From Pseudonocardia kunmingensis (GTDB lineage: Bacteria > Actinomycetota > Actinomycetes > Mycobacteriales > Pseudonocardiaceae), in NCBI RefSeq assembly GCF_006716445.1, contig NZ_VFPA01000005.1, positions 558,001 through 622,000 on the forward strand: 64,000 nucleotides of DNA, written 5' to 3'. The position numbers were made by a program, and so were the translations under genes. The notes beneath the pieces were generated by a model, which was not told the DNA's origin, did not search any database, and saw only the letters and a list, made by a program, of their open reading frames with translations. Positions 17,293 to 24,952 of the stretch are shown in pieces (the stretch's first letter is position 1; each line of letters starts with the position of its first letter).

Positions 17293-18423
17293 ATGCGAGT
17301 CCGGGAGATGGCCGCGGCCGTGCGGGTGCTGGCCAAGGGCGACCTGGCGCGCTACGGCGGGTCCGGCAGCTCGGAGACGGCGCGGTTCGAGCGCGACCTG
17401 CGCACCACGATCGGGGTGGAGCACGCACTGGCCGTCAACAGCGGCACGAGCGCGCTCATCGGGGCACTCGTCGGCGCCGGGATCGGGCCGGGTGACGAGG
17501 TGCTGGTGCCCGCGTTCACCTGGGTGGCCACCGCGGCGGCCCCGCTGGCGGTCGGGGCCGTGCCGGTGCTGGTCGAGATCGACGAGAGCCTGACGATGGA
17601 CGCCGCCGACCTCGCGCGCAAGATCACGCCGCACACGCGCGCCGTGATCCCGGTGCACATGCTGAACCTCGTCTGCGACATGGACGCGATCATGAAGGTG
17701 GCCGCCGACCACGACCTGGTCGTCATCGAGGACGCCTGCCAGGCCATCGGCGTGACCCACCGCGGCCGCCGCGTCGGCTCGATCGGGCACGCCGGCGCGT
17801 TCAGCTTCAACCAGCACAAGAACATCACCTCCGGCGAGGGCGGCGCCGTGCTGACGAACGACCGGCGCATCCACGCCCGCGCCGCCATGCACCACGACGT
17901 CGGAAGCTACGAGCGGCCGGGCTGGATCGAGACCGAGGCGCTGTTCCCCGGGGTCAACCACCGGATGCCGGAGCTGTCGGCCGCGGTGCTGCGCCCCCAG
18001 CTCGCCCGCATCGACGCCCAGCTGGCGCGCCGTCGCGACCGCAGGCGCCGGGTGCTCGACCGGGTCGCGGGGAGCTCGTGGTCCGGCGTCACCGTCGCCC
18101 CGCACCACGACCCGGACGCCGCCGTCGGGCTGGCCCTGACCTTCGACGACCCGGCGCAGGCGCGGGCGTTCGGCGCGCTGCGCGGGGCGCGGCGGCTGCT
18201 CGACAGCGGCCGGCACGTCTACGCGAACTGGCAGCCGGTGCTCGCCAAGCGCGCCCACCACCCCCGGCTCGACCCGCACGCATGGGCCCACCGCGAGGTC
18301 GACTACGGCCCCGACTCCTGCCCGGCGACCCTCGACGTGCTGGCCCGCACCTGCGCCGTCGAGCTCGCGCCGGAGGTGCCGACCCCGGCCTTCCAGGTGC
18401 TGACCCGGGCCATGGGCCGCTGA
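17293..18423 (+). CDS. DegT/DnrJ/EryC1/StrS-family aminotransferase
   Basis: A 376-residue PLP-dependent enzyme of the sugar aminotransferase family. Typical blocks are NSGTSALIGALVGAGIGPGDEV, PAFTWVATAAAPLAVGAVPV, VIEDACQAIG and the PLP lysine in FNQHKNITSGEGG. Members transfer an amino group from glutamate or glutamine to a keto sugar or cyclitol, or act as sensory proteins. ATG 17293 is taken as the start; ATG 17308 is possible. No other amino-sugar genes are adjacent except the divergent GMC oxidoreductase. Its stop codon forms one end of a strong hairpin shared with the convergent merR gene. Confidence 0.9.
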   Translation: MRVREMAAAVRVLAKGDLARYGGSGSSETARFERDLRTTIGVEHALAVNSGTSALIGALVGAGIGPGDEVLVPAFTWVATAAAPLAVGAVPVLVEIDESLTMDAADLARKITPHTRAVIPVHMLNLVCDMDAIMKVAADHDLVVIEDACQAIGVTHRGRRVGSIGHAGAFSFNQHKNITSGEGGAVLTNDRRIHARAAMHHDVGSYERPGWIETEALFPGVNHRMPELSAAVLRPQLARIDAQLARRRDRRRRVLDRVAGSSWSGVTVAPHHDPDAAVGLALTFDDPAQARAFGALRGARRLLDSGRHVYANWQPVLAKRAHHPRLDPHAWAHREVDYGPDSCPATLDVLARTCAVELAPEVPTPAFQVLTRAMGR

Positions 18424-18454
18424 GCGGGGGCCGCGGTCCGCGGCCCCCCGCTCA
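18421..18454. terminator. Bidirectional terminator that includes both stop codons
   Basis: TGAGCGGGGG-CCGCGG at 18421-18436 pairs with CCGCGG-CCCCCCGCTCA at 18438-18454, with one bulged base and a single unpaired centre. The first three bases are the stop of the aminotransferase and the last three are the stop of merR on the other strand. Confidence 0.8.
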
Positions 18455-18838
18455 GCGGTTGCGCGCGTTCGCGAGCCTGCGCAGCTCCCGGGAGAGCATC
18501 TCGAGCCCCTGCACCTGGGCGCGCAGTGCCTCGACGCGGCTGTCGGTGGCCGCCCGGTACATCGCGAGGCGCCCGAGCAGCTCGCCCGTGCGCCCGGCGT
18601 CGGATCCGGGGTCGGACTCCAGCCCGTCGATCGTGTCCAGCAGGTCGCGCATCTGCTCCAGGCTGAAGTCGAGCGGCTTCAGGGTCTTGACCAGTGCGAG
18701 CCGCTCGATGTCGGCCTCGGTGTAGAGCCGGAAACCGCCCGCGGAGCGCTCGGAGGGCACGACGAGGCCCATCTCGTCCCAATGCCGGATGGTCCGCAGC
18801 GAGAGCCCCACCCTCGCCGCGACCTCGCCGATCTGCAT
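18452..18838 (-). CDS. MerR-family transcriptional regulator
   Basis: A 128-residue MerR-type regulator. The winged helix is at the N-terminus (MQIGEVAARVGLSLRTIRHWDEMGLV, then SAGGFRLYTEADIERL) and is followed by a coiled helix from about residue 75 on. There is no cysteine pattern for metal sensing. The start is ATG 18838 rather than an upstream ATG at 18874, because the family begins here and a GGGAGG site precedes it. It lies between the aminotransferase and the drug-exporter gene; its target is unknown. Confidence 0.9.
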   Translation of the reverse strand: MQIGEVAARVGLSLRTIRHWDEMGLVVPSERSAGGFRLYTEADIERLALVKTLKPLDFSLEQMRDLLDTIDGLESDPGSDAGRTGELLGRLAMYRAATDSRVEALRAQVQGLEMLSRELRRLANARNR

Positions 18839-18906
18839 CACGAACGGAACCCTCCCCCACCGCGACGTCCGCATCCCCCGTTGCGGTCCGGACCGAGCTT
18901 AGGCCG

Positions 18907-20439
18907 CTACCGCGGAGCCCGGCGCAAGAGGACCGGTGCGGCGAGGGCGGCGATCCCGGCGAGGGCCGCCCCGGTCCAGGCGCTGAGCGCCATCCCGCCC
19001 ACGAACGCCGCGGTCGCCGCGTCGACCAGCTCGGCAGCCGGCCCCGCCGGGAGCCCCGCGGCGGCGTCGTGGGCGCCGGCGAGCGTGTCGGCGGCCGCCG
19101 CCGCATCCGCGGGCGCCAGCAGCCCCGCGGCACCGGCCGGGAGCCCGTCGGCCATGGTGCCGCGGTAGACGGCCACCCCGATGCTGCCCAGCAGCGCGAT
19201 GCCCAGCGCGTTGCCCAGCTCGTTGCCGGTCTCGGAGACGGCCGACGCCGCCCCGGCCCGCTCCGGTGGCGCGGACCCGACGATCAGGTCCACGCTCAGC
19301 GTCGACGCCGGCCCGGCCCCGATCCCGAGCAGCACGGTGCCGGTGACCACGACCGCCAGGTCCGCTCCCGTACCGACCTGCGCGAGCACGGCCAGCCCGG
19401 CCGCGGCGACGGCGAGCCCGCCACCGACGAGGTGCGCCGCCGGCATCCGGCGCACCAGCACGGTGGCCAGCATCGACGCCGCGATGATCCCGGCGGTGGG
19501 CGGGATCAGCCACAGCCCGGCCACCAGCGGGCTCATCCCGATGACCAGCTGCAGGTACTGGGCGACGAACAGGAAGATCCCGGCCATGGTCACGCCGATC
19601 AGGATGTTCACCGCCACGGAGGTGGCGAACGGCGCGGAGCGGAACAGCCGCAGGTCGATCAGCGGGTGCGCGATCCGCAGCTGGCGGCGGGCGAACACGG
19701 CCCCGACCACCACGCCCGCGAGGACCGCGAGCAGCGCGGTGGCGTCGGCACCGCTCTCGGCCGTCCGCTTCACGCCGTAGATCACGGCGAGCACGGCGAC
19801 GACCGAGAGGGCCGCGCCGGGGAGGTCGAACCGACCCGGCGCCGGGTCGCGGACCTCGGGCAGCAGCCGCGGGCCGACCAGCAGCAGCAGCGCCATCACC
19901 GGCAGGTTGATCAGGAACACCGAGCCCCACCAGAAGTGTTGCAGGAGCACGCCCGCGACGAGCGGACCGACCACGGTGCCGGCCGAGAACGTCGTGACCC
20001 ACAGCCCGATCGCGACGGTGCGCTGCGCGGGGTCGGCGAACAGGCTGCGCAGCAGCGAGAGCGTGGACGGCATCAGGGTGGCGCCCGCGATCCCGAGCAG
20101 CGCCCGGGCGAGGATCAGCAGCTCGGGGGTCGGCGCGAACGCGGCGAACAGGCTCGCCAGCCCGAACGCGGCGGCCCCGGCCAGCAGCAACCGCCGCCTG
20201 CCGATCCGGTCGCCGAGGGTGCCCATGGTGACGAGCGACCCGGCGATGAGGAAGCCGTAGACGTCGGTGATCCACAACAGCTGCGTGCCGGTCGGGCGCA
20301 GGGCCGCGGTCAGCGCGGGTGTCGCGAGGATGAGGACCACGAGGTCCATCGCGACGATCAGGGTCGGGAGCACCAGCGTGGCGAGAGCGGTCCACTCGCG
20401 ACGCCCGGCTCGGACGGGTGGCGCGTCGGGTGCGGCCAT
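18907..20439 (-). CDS. MFS multidrug transporter (DHA2/EmrB-QacA type)
   Basis: A 510-residue major facilitator protein with 14 predicted membrane segments. Motif A appears as GTLGDRIGRRRLLLAGA, and the drug/proton antiporter motif C region as WVTTFSAGTVVGPLVAGVLL. ATG 20439 has a strong AGGAGG site; the reading frame further upstream overlaps tetR and is not used. It is divergent from the TetR gene at 20498, and a palindromic operator lies in the 58-base gap. This is the usual arrangement of a drug exporter and its repressor. Confidence 0.92.
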   Translation of the reverse strand: MAAPDAPPVRAGRREWTALATLVLPTLIVAMDLVVLILATPALTAALRPTGTQLLWITDVYGFLIAGSLVTMGTLGDRIGRRRLLLAGAAAFGLASLFAAFAPTPELLILARALLGIAGATLMPSTLSLLRSLFADPAQRTVAIGLWVTTFSAGTVVGPLVAGVLLQHFWWGSVFLINLPVMALLLLVGPRLLPEVRDPAPGRFDLPGAALSVVAVLAVIYGVKRTAESGADATALLAVLAGVVVGAVFARRQLRIAHPLIDLRLFRSAPFATSVAVNILIGVTMAGIFLFVAQYLQLVIGMSPLVAGLWLIPPTAGIIAASMLATVLVRRMPAAHLVGGGLAVAAAGLAVLAQVGTGADLAVVVTGTVLLGIGAGPASTLSVDLIVGSAPPERAGAASAVSETGNELGNALGIALLGSIGVAVYRGTMADGLPAGAAGLLAPADAAAAADTLAGAHDAAAGLPAGPAAELVDAATAAFVGGMALSAWTGAALAGIAALAAPVLLRRAPR

Positions 20440-20453
20440 GGCTTCCTCCTTAG

Positions 20454-20476
20454 TTACGTTACGGACCGGAACGTAA
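20454..20476. promoter_or_regulatory. TetR-type operator between exporter and tetR
   Basis: TTACGTT at 20454-20460 and its exact complement AACGTAA at 20470-20476 are separated by nine bases. The site lies in the only intergenic space between the divergent mfs and tetR genes. A TAGGCT -10 element (20485-20490) ends seven bases before the tetR ATG, so tetR is probably transcribed without a leader. Confidence 0.7.
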
Positions 20477-20497
20477 TAGAAGTATAGGCTGGCCGTC

Positions 20498-21121
20498 ATG
20501 GCCGGTCGACCCCGGAACCCGCAGATCGACTCCGCCGTCCTGGAGGCGACGCTCGACGTGCTCGACGAGGCCGGGTACGCACGGCTCACGATCGAGGAGG
20601 TGGCGCGCCGGGCCGGGGCCACCAAGCCCGCGATCTACCGGCGCTGGCCCACCCGCCAGCACCTCGCCCTCGCCGCACTGGCGTCCCGGCTGGGCGAGTC
20701 GGCCGCGCCGGACACCGGCTGCACGCTCTGCGACCTCGACGAGGGGATCGGCGTCTTCGTGGCCGCCTACCGGCGCATCCGGCCCGGCGTGCCGGCCGCG
20801 CTGTTCGCCGACTGCGTGGCCGTGCCCGAGCTGCGCGACGCGTTCTTCACCACGCTCTTCGACCCGCCGCGGGCCGCCGTCGCCCGGATGCTCGACACGG
20901 CGGTCGCCCGAGGCGACCTGCGCGCGGACGTCGACCGCGACCTGGTGCTGGACATGCTCTCGTCACTCGTGCACCACCGCGCCCTGTTCGGGCACGCCCC
21001 CCTGAGCGCGAACGAGGTCACGCGGGCGGTCGAGGCCCTGCTGTCCGGGATCGCCGTCGACTACGAGCGCCTGGTCGCCCACAGCAAGGCCGTGTCGGTC
21101 GCGCACCACGACCACGAGTGA
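20498..21121 (+). CDS. TetR-family transcriptional regulator
   Basis: A 207-residue TetR repressor. The HTH is at residues about 10-55 (LDEAGYARLTIEEVARRAGATKPAIYRRWPTR), with a C-terminal helical ligand domain of the TetR_C type seen in exporter repressors. There is no ribosome site before ATG 20498, and a -10-like TAGGCT lies seven bases upstream, so translation is probably leaderless. It is divergent from the MFS exporter and shares one palindromic operator with it, so it most likely represses the exporter and itself until a drug-like ligand binds. Confidence 0.92.
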   Translation: MAGRPRNPQIDSAVLEATLDVLDEAGYARLTIEEVARRAGATKPAIYRRWPTRQHLALAALASRLGESAAPDTGCTLCDLDEGIGVFVAAYRRIRPGVPAALFADCVAVPELRDAFFTTLFDPPRAAVARMLDTAVARGDLRADVDRDLVLDMLSSLVHHRALFGHAPLSANEVTRAVEALLSGIAVDYERLVAHSKAVSVAHHDHE

Positions 21122-21137
21122 CGCAGCTCGGGAGGGC

Positions 21138-22313
21138 TCACCCCAGCGCGCGCGTGAAGCCTTCCGGGACGATCAGGTCCTCCGGCACCAGGTCGTGGAT
21201 CGAGGCGCGACCCAGGCCCAGCAGGGACTCGTCGATCCCGCTGCGCAGGATCTGCAGCACGTTCGCCACCCCGGCCTCGCCGTTCGCCGCCATGCCCCAC
21301 AGGTAGGCCCGGCCGATCAGCACGGCCCGCGCGCCCAGCGCGAGCGCCTTCACCACGTCGCTGCCGCGGCGCACGCCGCCGTCGAGCAGGACCTCCACCT
21401 GGTCGCCGACGGCCGCGACGACGGCCGGGAGCGCCCGGATCGAGGCCGGCGTGCCGTCGAGGTTGTTGCCGCCGTGGTTGGACACCGAGATCGCGGTGGC
21501 CCCGGCGTCGACGGCGCGGCGCGCGTCGTCCGGGTGCATGATCCCCTTCACCGCGAACGGCCCGCCCCACTGCTCGCGCAGCCAGGCGATGTCCTCCCAG
21601 GTGGGCAGCGGGGTCTGCATCCACTCGCCGTAGGCGCCGAAGAACGTGGGCGCCCGCTCACCGGCCGTCGCGAGGTTCGGCGTGGTCAGGTCGGGCAGCG
21701 CGCCGCTGCGGGCCCAGTCGAGCAGGTAACGCGGGCGCAGCAGGCCCTCGGGCGCGAAGCGCAGCAGCGCCTTGAGGTCGAGCCGCTCCGGGATCGGCGG
21801 GCTGCCCCAGTCCCGCCTGGTGGCGAAGGTCCAGTCGAGCGTGACGATCAGCGCCTTCGCCCCCGCCGCCCGGGCACGCTCGGTGCGCGCCAGGATCCGG
21901 TCCCGGCTGCCGACCCAGTAGGTCTGGAAGAACGTCGCCGGGTTGGCCGCGACGACCTCCTCCACCGGCTTGCTCGCGAACGAGCTCAACCCCATCGCGG
22001 TGCCCGCCGCGGCCGCCGCGCGCGCGACCGCCACCTCCCCCTCCGGGTGCACGGCCTGCACGCCGGTCGGCGAGATGACCACCGGGAAGGAGATGTCCTG
22101 GCCGAGCACGGTGGTGGCCTGCGCGCGCTCGCGCGGGAGGTCGGCGACGTGCGGGCGGAACCCGATCTCGTCGAACGCGTCGACGTTGTCGGCGAGGGTG
22201 AGCCCGCGCTCCGACCCCGCCACCAGCGCCAGGTACACCGACCTCGGCAGCCGCTTGCGCGCCCGGCGCTGCGCCTCGGCGACCGACTCGAACCACTCCC
22301 TCGTGCTGGCCAT
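21138..22313 (-). CDS. MftD-like FMN-dependent alpha-hydroxy-acid dehydrogenase family protein
   Basis: A 391-residue FMN TIM-barrel protein. From memory it is extremely close to the mycofactocin-system flavoprotein MftD: WFESVAEAQRRARKRLPRSVY, PVVISPTGVQAVHPEGEVAVARAAAAAGT, SSFASKPVEEVVAANPATFF, GGPFAVKGIMHPDDARRAVDAG, SVSNHGGNNLDGTPASIRALP and LDGGVRRGSDVVKALALGA are shared blocks. MftD oxidises the AHDP intermediate of mycofactocin. No mftA, B, C, E or F gene is in the window, so this is an orphan copy here. TAGTGT ends seven bases before the ATG, suggesting a leaderless transcript. It is divergent from a Rieske oxygenase operon and could serve that pathway instead. Confidence 0.85.
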   Translation of the reverse strand: MASTREWFESVAEAQRRARKRLPRSVYLALVAGSERGLTLADNVDAFDEIGFRPHVADLPRERAQATTVLGQDISFPVVISPTGVQAVHPEGEVAVARAAAAAGTAMGLSSFASKPVEEVVAANPATFFQTYWVGSRDRILARTERARAAGAKALIVTLDWTFATRRDWGSPPIPERLDLKALLRFAPEGLLRPRYLLDWARSGALPDLTTPNLATAGERAPTFFGAYGEWMQTPLPTWEDIAWLREQWGGPFAVKGIMHPDDARRAVDAGATAISVSNHGGNNLDGTPASIRALPAVVAAVGDQVEVLLDGGVRRGSDVVKALALGARAVLIGRAYLWGMAANGEAGVANVLQILRSGIDESLLGLGRASIHDLVPEDLIVPEGFTRALG

Positions 22314-22496
22314 GGGCGACACACTAACCAGGAGGATGCGCCGGTCACGTCGGTCGCGCCGCGGACCGGCCGATCGGGAAGGGCCCGCTCCCACGCCGGC
22401 GCGCAGGTTTCCTTCCACTCCCCGGGAACGCTGTTCGGTGACGGCGACCCCGCGCGAAAGATGCCAGGAAACCTGACGCACGGAAGGAGCCACCTG

Positions 22497-23558
22497 GTGA
22501 CCACCATTCCGCGGGACCAGTGGTACGTGGCCGCCTACGGCCGCGAGATCTCCCACGAGCTGTTCTCACGCACGATCTGCGGCGAGTCCGTCCTGTTCTG
22601 GCGCACCGCCGCCGGCGCGGTGACGGCGATGTCGGACCGTTGCGTGCACCGCCGGTTCCCCCTCTCCCAGGCCCCCACCCGCCTCGTCGACGACCAGGTG
22701 GTCTGCGGCTACCACGGCTTCACCTACGCCGCCGACGGGCGCTGCGTCGCCGTCCCGGGCCAGACGCGCGTGCCGCGCACCGCCCGGCTGCGCTCCTACC
22801 CCGTCGTCGAGCAGGACTCCTTCGTCTGGATCTTCATCGGCGACCCGGACCGCGCCGACGCCACGCCCGTCCCGCGGGCGCCGTGGTTGGACTCCCCCGA
22901 CTACACGACGGTCAGCGGCATGGAGCCGCTGGCCGCGCGCTACGAGCTGCTCGTGGACAACCTGCTCGACCTGTCCCACGAGACCTACCTGCACGGCGGC
23001 TACATCGGCACCCCCGAGGTCGCCTCCACCCCGATCCGCACCGAGGTGGACGAGGCGGCCGGGGTCGTCTCGGTCAGCAGGCACATGGACGACGCGGAGT
23101 GCCCGCCGTTCTACGCGCGCTCCACCGGCCTCACCGGGCGGATCGCGCGCTGGCAGGACATCGAGTACACGCCCCCGTGCCTCTACACGCTCCACTCCCG
23201 GATCGCCCCGGTCGGCAGCGTGCCGAACCCCGACGGCAGCGACCCCGACGCCTTCCACGTCGAGGTCGTCTACGCGATCACCCCGGAGACCGAGAGCTCG
23301 ACCCACGACTTCTGGGCCGTCGCCCGCGACTTCGCCCGCGACGACCAGGGCGTCTCGGACTTCCTCGCCGAGCAGAACCGCACCGTCGTCCTGCAGGACG
23401 TCGAGGCGCTCGACGTCCTGGAGCAGGTGATCGCCACCGAGCCCGCCGGCTACCAGGAGCTGTCGATCAACATCGACACCGGCGGTCTCGCCGCGCGCCG
23501 GATGCTCGCGGCGCTCGTCGCGCGCGGGTCGGCGGCGCCGGCCGGGGCGGGAACGTGA
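22497..23558 (+). CDS. Rieske non-heme iron oxygenase, VanA-like
   Basis: A 353-residue oxygenase component of the vanillate O-demethylase (VanA) type. The Rieske [2Fe-2S] ligands are C49-x-H51 (DRCVHRRF) and C70-x2-H73 (VCGYHGF). The mononuclear iron site shows as DNLLDLSHETYLH, with His161 and His166. Such enzymes demethylate or hydroxylate aromatic substrates with O2 and NADH-derived electrons. GTG 22497 follows AGGAG at seven bases. The reductase component follows at 23743 after a 63-residue gene, and all three overlap by GTGA, forming a coupled operon. The substrate is not predictable beyond an aryl ether or aromatic acid. Confidence 0.9.
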   Translation: MTTIPRDQWYVAAYGREISHELFSRTICGESVLFWRTAAGAVTAMSDRCVHRRFPLSQAPTRLVDDQVVCGYHGFTYAADGRCVAVPGQTRVPRTARLRSYPVVEQDSFVWIFIGDPDRADATPVPRAPWLDSPDYTTVSGMEPLAARYELLVDNLLDLSHETYLHGGYIGTPEVASTPIRTEVDEAAGVVSVSRHMDDAECPPFYARSTGLTGRIARWQDIEYTPPCLYTLHSRIAPVGSVPNPDGSDPDAFHVEVVYAITPETESSTHDFWAVARDFARDDQGVSDFLAEQNRTVVLQDVEALDVLEQVIATEPAGYQELSINIDTGGLAARRMLAALVARGSAAPAGAGT

Positions 23559-23746
23559 CCGGCGTGCTGCGGGTGGACTGGGTGCCCGGCAGCGACCGGC
23601 TGCGCGGCACCTGCCACTGCGGCGCCACGCTCGTGACCGACGGTCCGACCGAGGTGTGGGAGTGGCTGCTCGCCCACCCGGTCGGCCACGGTGCGCCCGC
23701 GCCGGACCCGCGGCCCGAGCCGGCCCTCGTCGGGGTGTCGCGGTGA
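23555..23746 (+). CDS. Small CxC protein between oxygenase and reductase
   Basis: A 63-residue open frame begins with GTG 23555, which overlaps the oxygenase stop, and ends at 23746, overlapping the GTG of the reductase. The exact GTGA junctions on both sides argue that it is translated. The sequence starts MTGVLRVDWVPGSDRLRG and has a cysteine pair TCHCGATL followed by DGPTEVWEWLLAHPVGH. The CxC with later histidines could bind a metal or cluster. There is no signal peptide or membrane helix. I do not recognise the family; it may be an assembly factor or small electron-transfer or substrate-handling partner of the oxygenase. Confidence 0.65.
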   Translation: MTGVLRVDWVPGSDRLRGTCHCGATLVTDGPTEVWEWLLAHPVGHGAPAPDPRPEPALVGVSR

Positions 23747-24693
23747 CCGGGGAGCCGCGCGAGCTCGTCGTCGCCGAACGGGCCGACGCCGCGGAGGGCG
23801 TGGTCACGCTCGTGCTGCGCGACCCGTCCGGCGCGCCGCTGCCCGCCTGGGAGCCCGGCGCGCACGTCGACCTCGTGCTCACCCCGGACCTGACCCGGCA
23901 GTACTCGCTCTGCGGGGACCCCGCCGAGCGCGACCGGTGGCGCATCGCCGTGCTGCGCGAGCCGGACGGGCGCGGCGGCTCGGCGTTCGTGCACGAGAAG
24001 CTGCTGCCCGGCGCGACCGTGCCCGTCCGCGGCCCGCGCAACCACTTCGCCCTGGTCCCGGCGCCGCGCTACCTGTTCCTCGCCGGCGGGGTCGGGATCA
24101 CCCCGATCGCGGCGATGCTCGCCGCCGCCACGGCGGCGGGCGCGGACTGGCGGCTGGTGTACGGCGGGCGCAGCGCCGCGACGATGGCCTTCGCCGCCGA
24201 GCTGCGCGCCGCGCACGGCGAGCGCGTCCACCTGCGTCCGCAGGACGAGCACGGCCTGCTCGACCTCGACGCGCTGCTCGGCGCGCCGTCCCCGGACACG
24301 CTCGTCTACTGCTGCGGGCCGGCGCCGCTGCTGGACGCCGTCGAGCAGCGCTGCGCCGGGTGGCCGCCGGGCACCCTGCACGTCGAGCGGTTCGCGCCGG
24401 CGGAGGTGGGCGCGCCGGTACTGGCCGGGGCGTTCGAGGTCGAGCTGGCGCAGTCGGGCGTCACGGTGACCGTGCCGCCGGACCGCTCGGTCCTCGACGC
24501 CCTGGAGGAGGCCGGCACCGCGCCGCTGTCCTCCTGCCGCGAGGGCACCTGCGGCACCTGCGAGACGGCCGTGCTCGCGGGCGCGGTCGACCACCGCGAC
24601 TCCCTGCTCACCGACGACGAGCGCGCGGCGCACGACACGATGTTCCCCTGCGTGTCCCGCGCCGCCTGCCCGAAGCTGGTGCTCGACCTCTGA
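23743..24693 (+). CDS. VanB-type oxidoreductase (FNR-like with plant-type 2Fe-2S)
   Basis: A 316-residue reductase that passes electrons from NAD(P)H to a Rieske oxygenase. The N-terminal flavin domain has RQYSLCGDP, the nucleotide domain has YLFLAGGVGITPIAAML and YCCGPAPLLDAV, and the C-terminal ferredoxin domain has SCREGTCGTCETAV with the fourth cysteine in MFPCVSRA. This domain order is that of VanB and phthalate dioxygenase reductase. GTG 23743 overlaps the stop of the preceding small gene. It completes the two-component oxygenase with the gene at 22497. Confidence 0.93.
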   Translation: MTGEPRELVVAERADAAEGVVTLVLRDPSGAPLPAWEPGAHVDLVLTPDLTRQYSLCGDPAERDRWRIAVLREPDGRGGSAFVHEKLLPGATVPVRGPRNHFALVPAPRYLFLAGGVGITPIAAMLAAATAAGADWRLVYGGRSAATMAFAAELRAAHGERVHLRPQDEHGLLDLDALLGAPSPDTLVYCCGPAPLLDAVEQRCAGWPPGTLHVERFAPAEVGAPVLAGAFEVELAQSGVTVTVPPDRSVLDALEEAGTAPLSSCREGTCGTCETAVLAGAVDHRDSLLTDDERAAHDTMFPCVSRAACPKLVLDL

Positions 24694-24739
24694 CGGGAGC
24701 CCCGATCTGCCCGGGGGTTCGAAGGCGATCGCTCCGACC

Positions 24740-24952
24740 AGCGCACCACCGCTGCCCGGACAACCCTGACGCGCTCCTCGGACCGATCATGTCCGGGAGA
24801 CCGGTCCGAGAAGTGCGTGGCGGTGGTCCGGACCGCTCTGACGCGCGGCTCGGGTCGATCACGTCAGGGAGATCGGTCCGAGCCGCGCCCCACGGTGGTC
24901 GCGACAGCCGTGAGGTGCTGCTCAGATCGATCACCTGCAGAACGGCCGGAGG
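24740..24952. repeat. 72-bp tandem repeat, three diverging copies
   Basis: Equivalent positions recur at 24768, 24840 and 24912, exactly 72 bases apart. Each unit contains a word of the type CTCGGACCGATCA and, in the first two, a complementary GATCGGTCCGAG or GACCGGTCCGAG about ten bases later, so each unit can fold. The array fills the gap between the convergent reductase and esterase genes and may act as a compound terminator. Confidence 0.65.

Noticed and set aside
13527..17336. A 1269-codon open frame on the minus strand
   Set aside because: It overlaps prfC and the GMC gene in another frame and is rich in Arg/Ala/Gly/Pro, the usual result of very high GC at third positions.
20498..22313. 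TetR next to the MftD-like gene read as MftR-MftD of a mycofactocin cluster
   Set aside because: The TetR gene shares its operator with the divergent drug exporter, converges with the MftD-like gene, and no mftA, mftB or mftC is present.
24740..24952. CRISPR-like interpretation of the 72-bp repeats
   Set aside because: The units are contiguous and diverging without unique spacers, so this is a tandem repeat.
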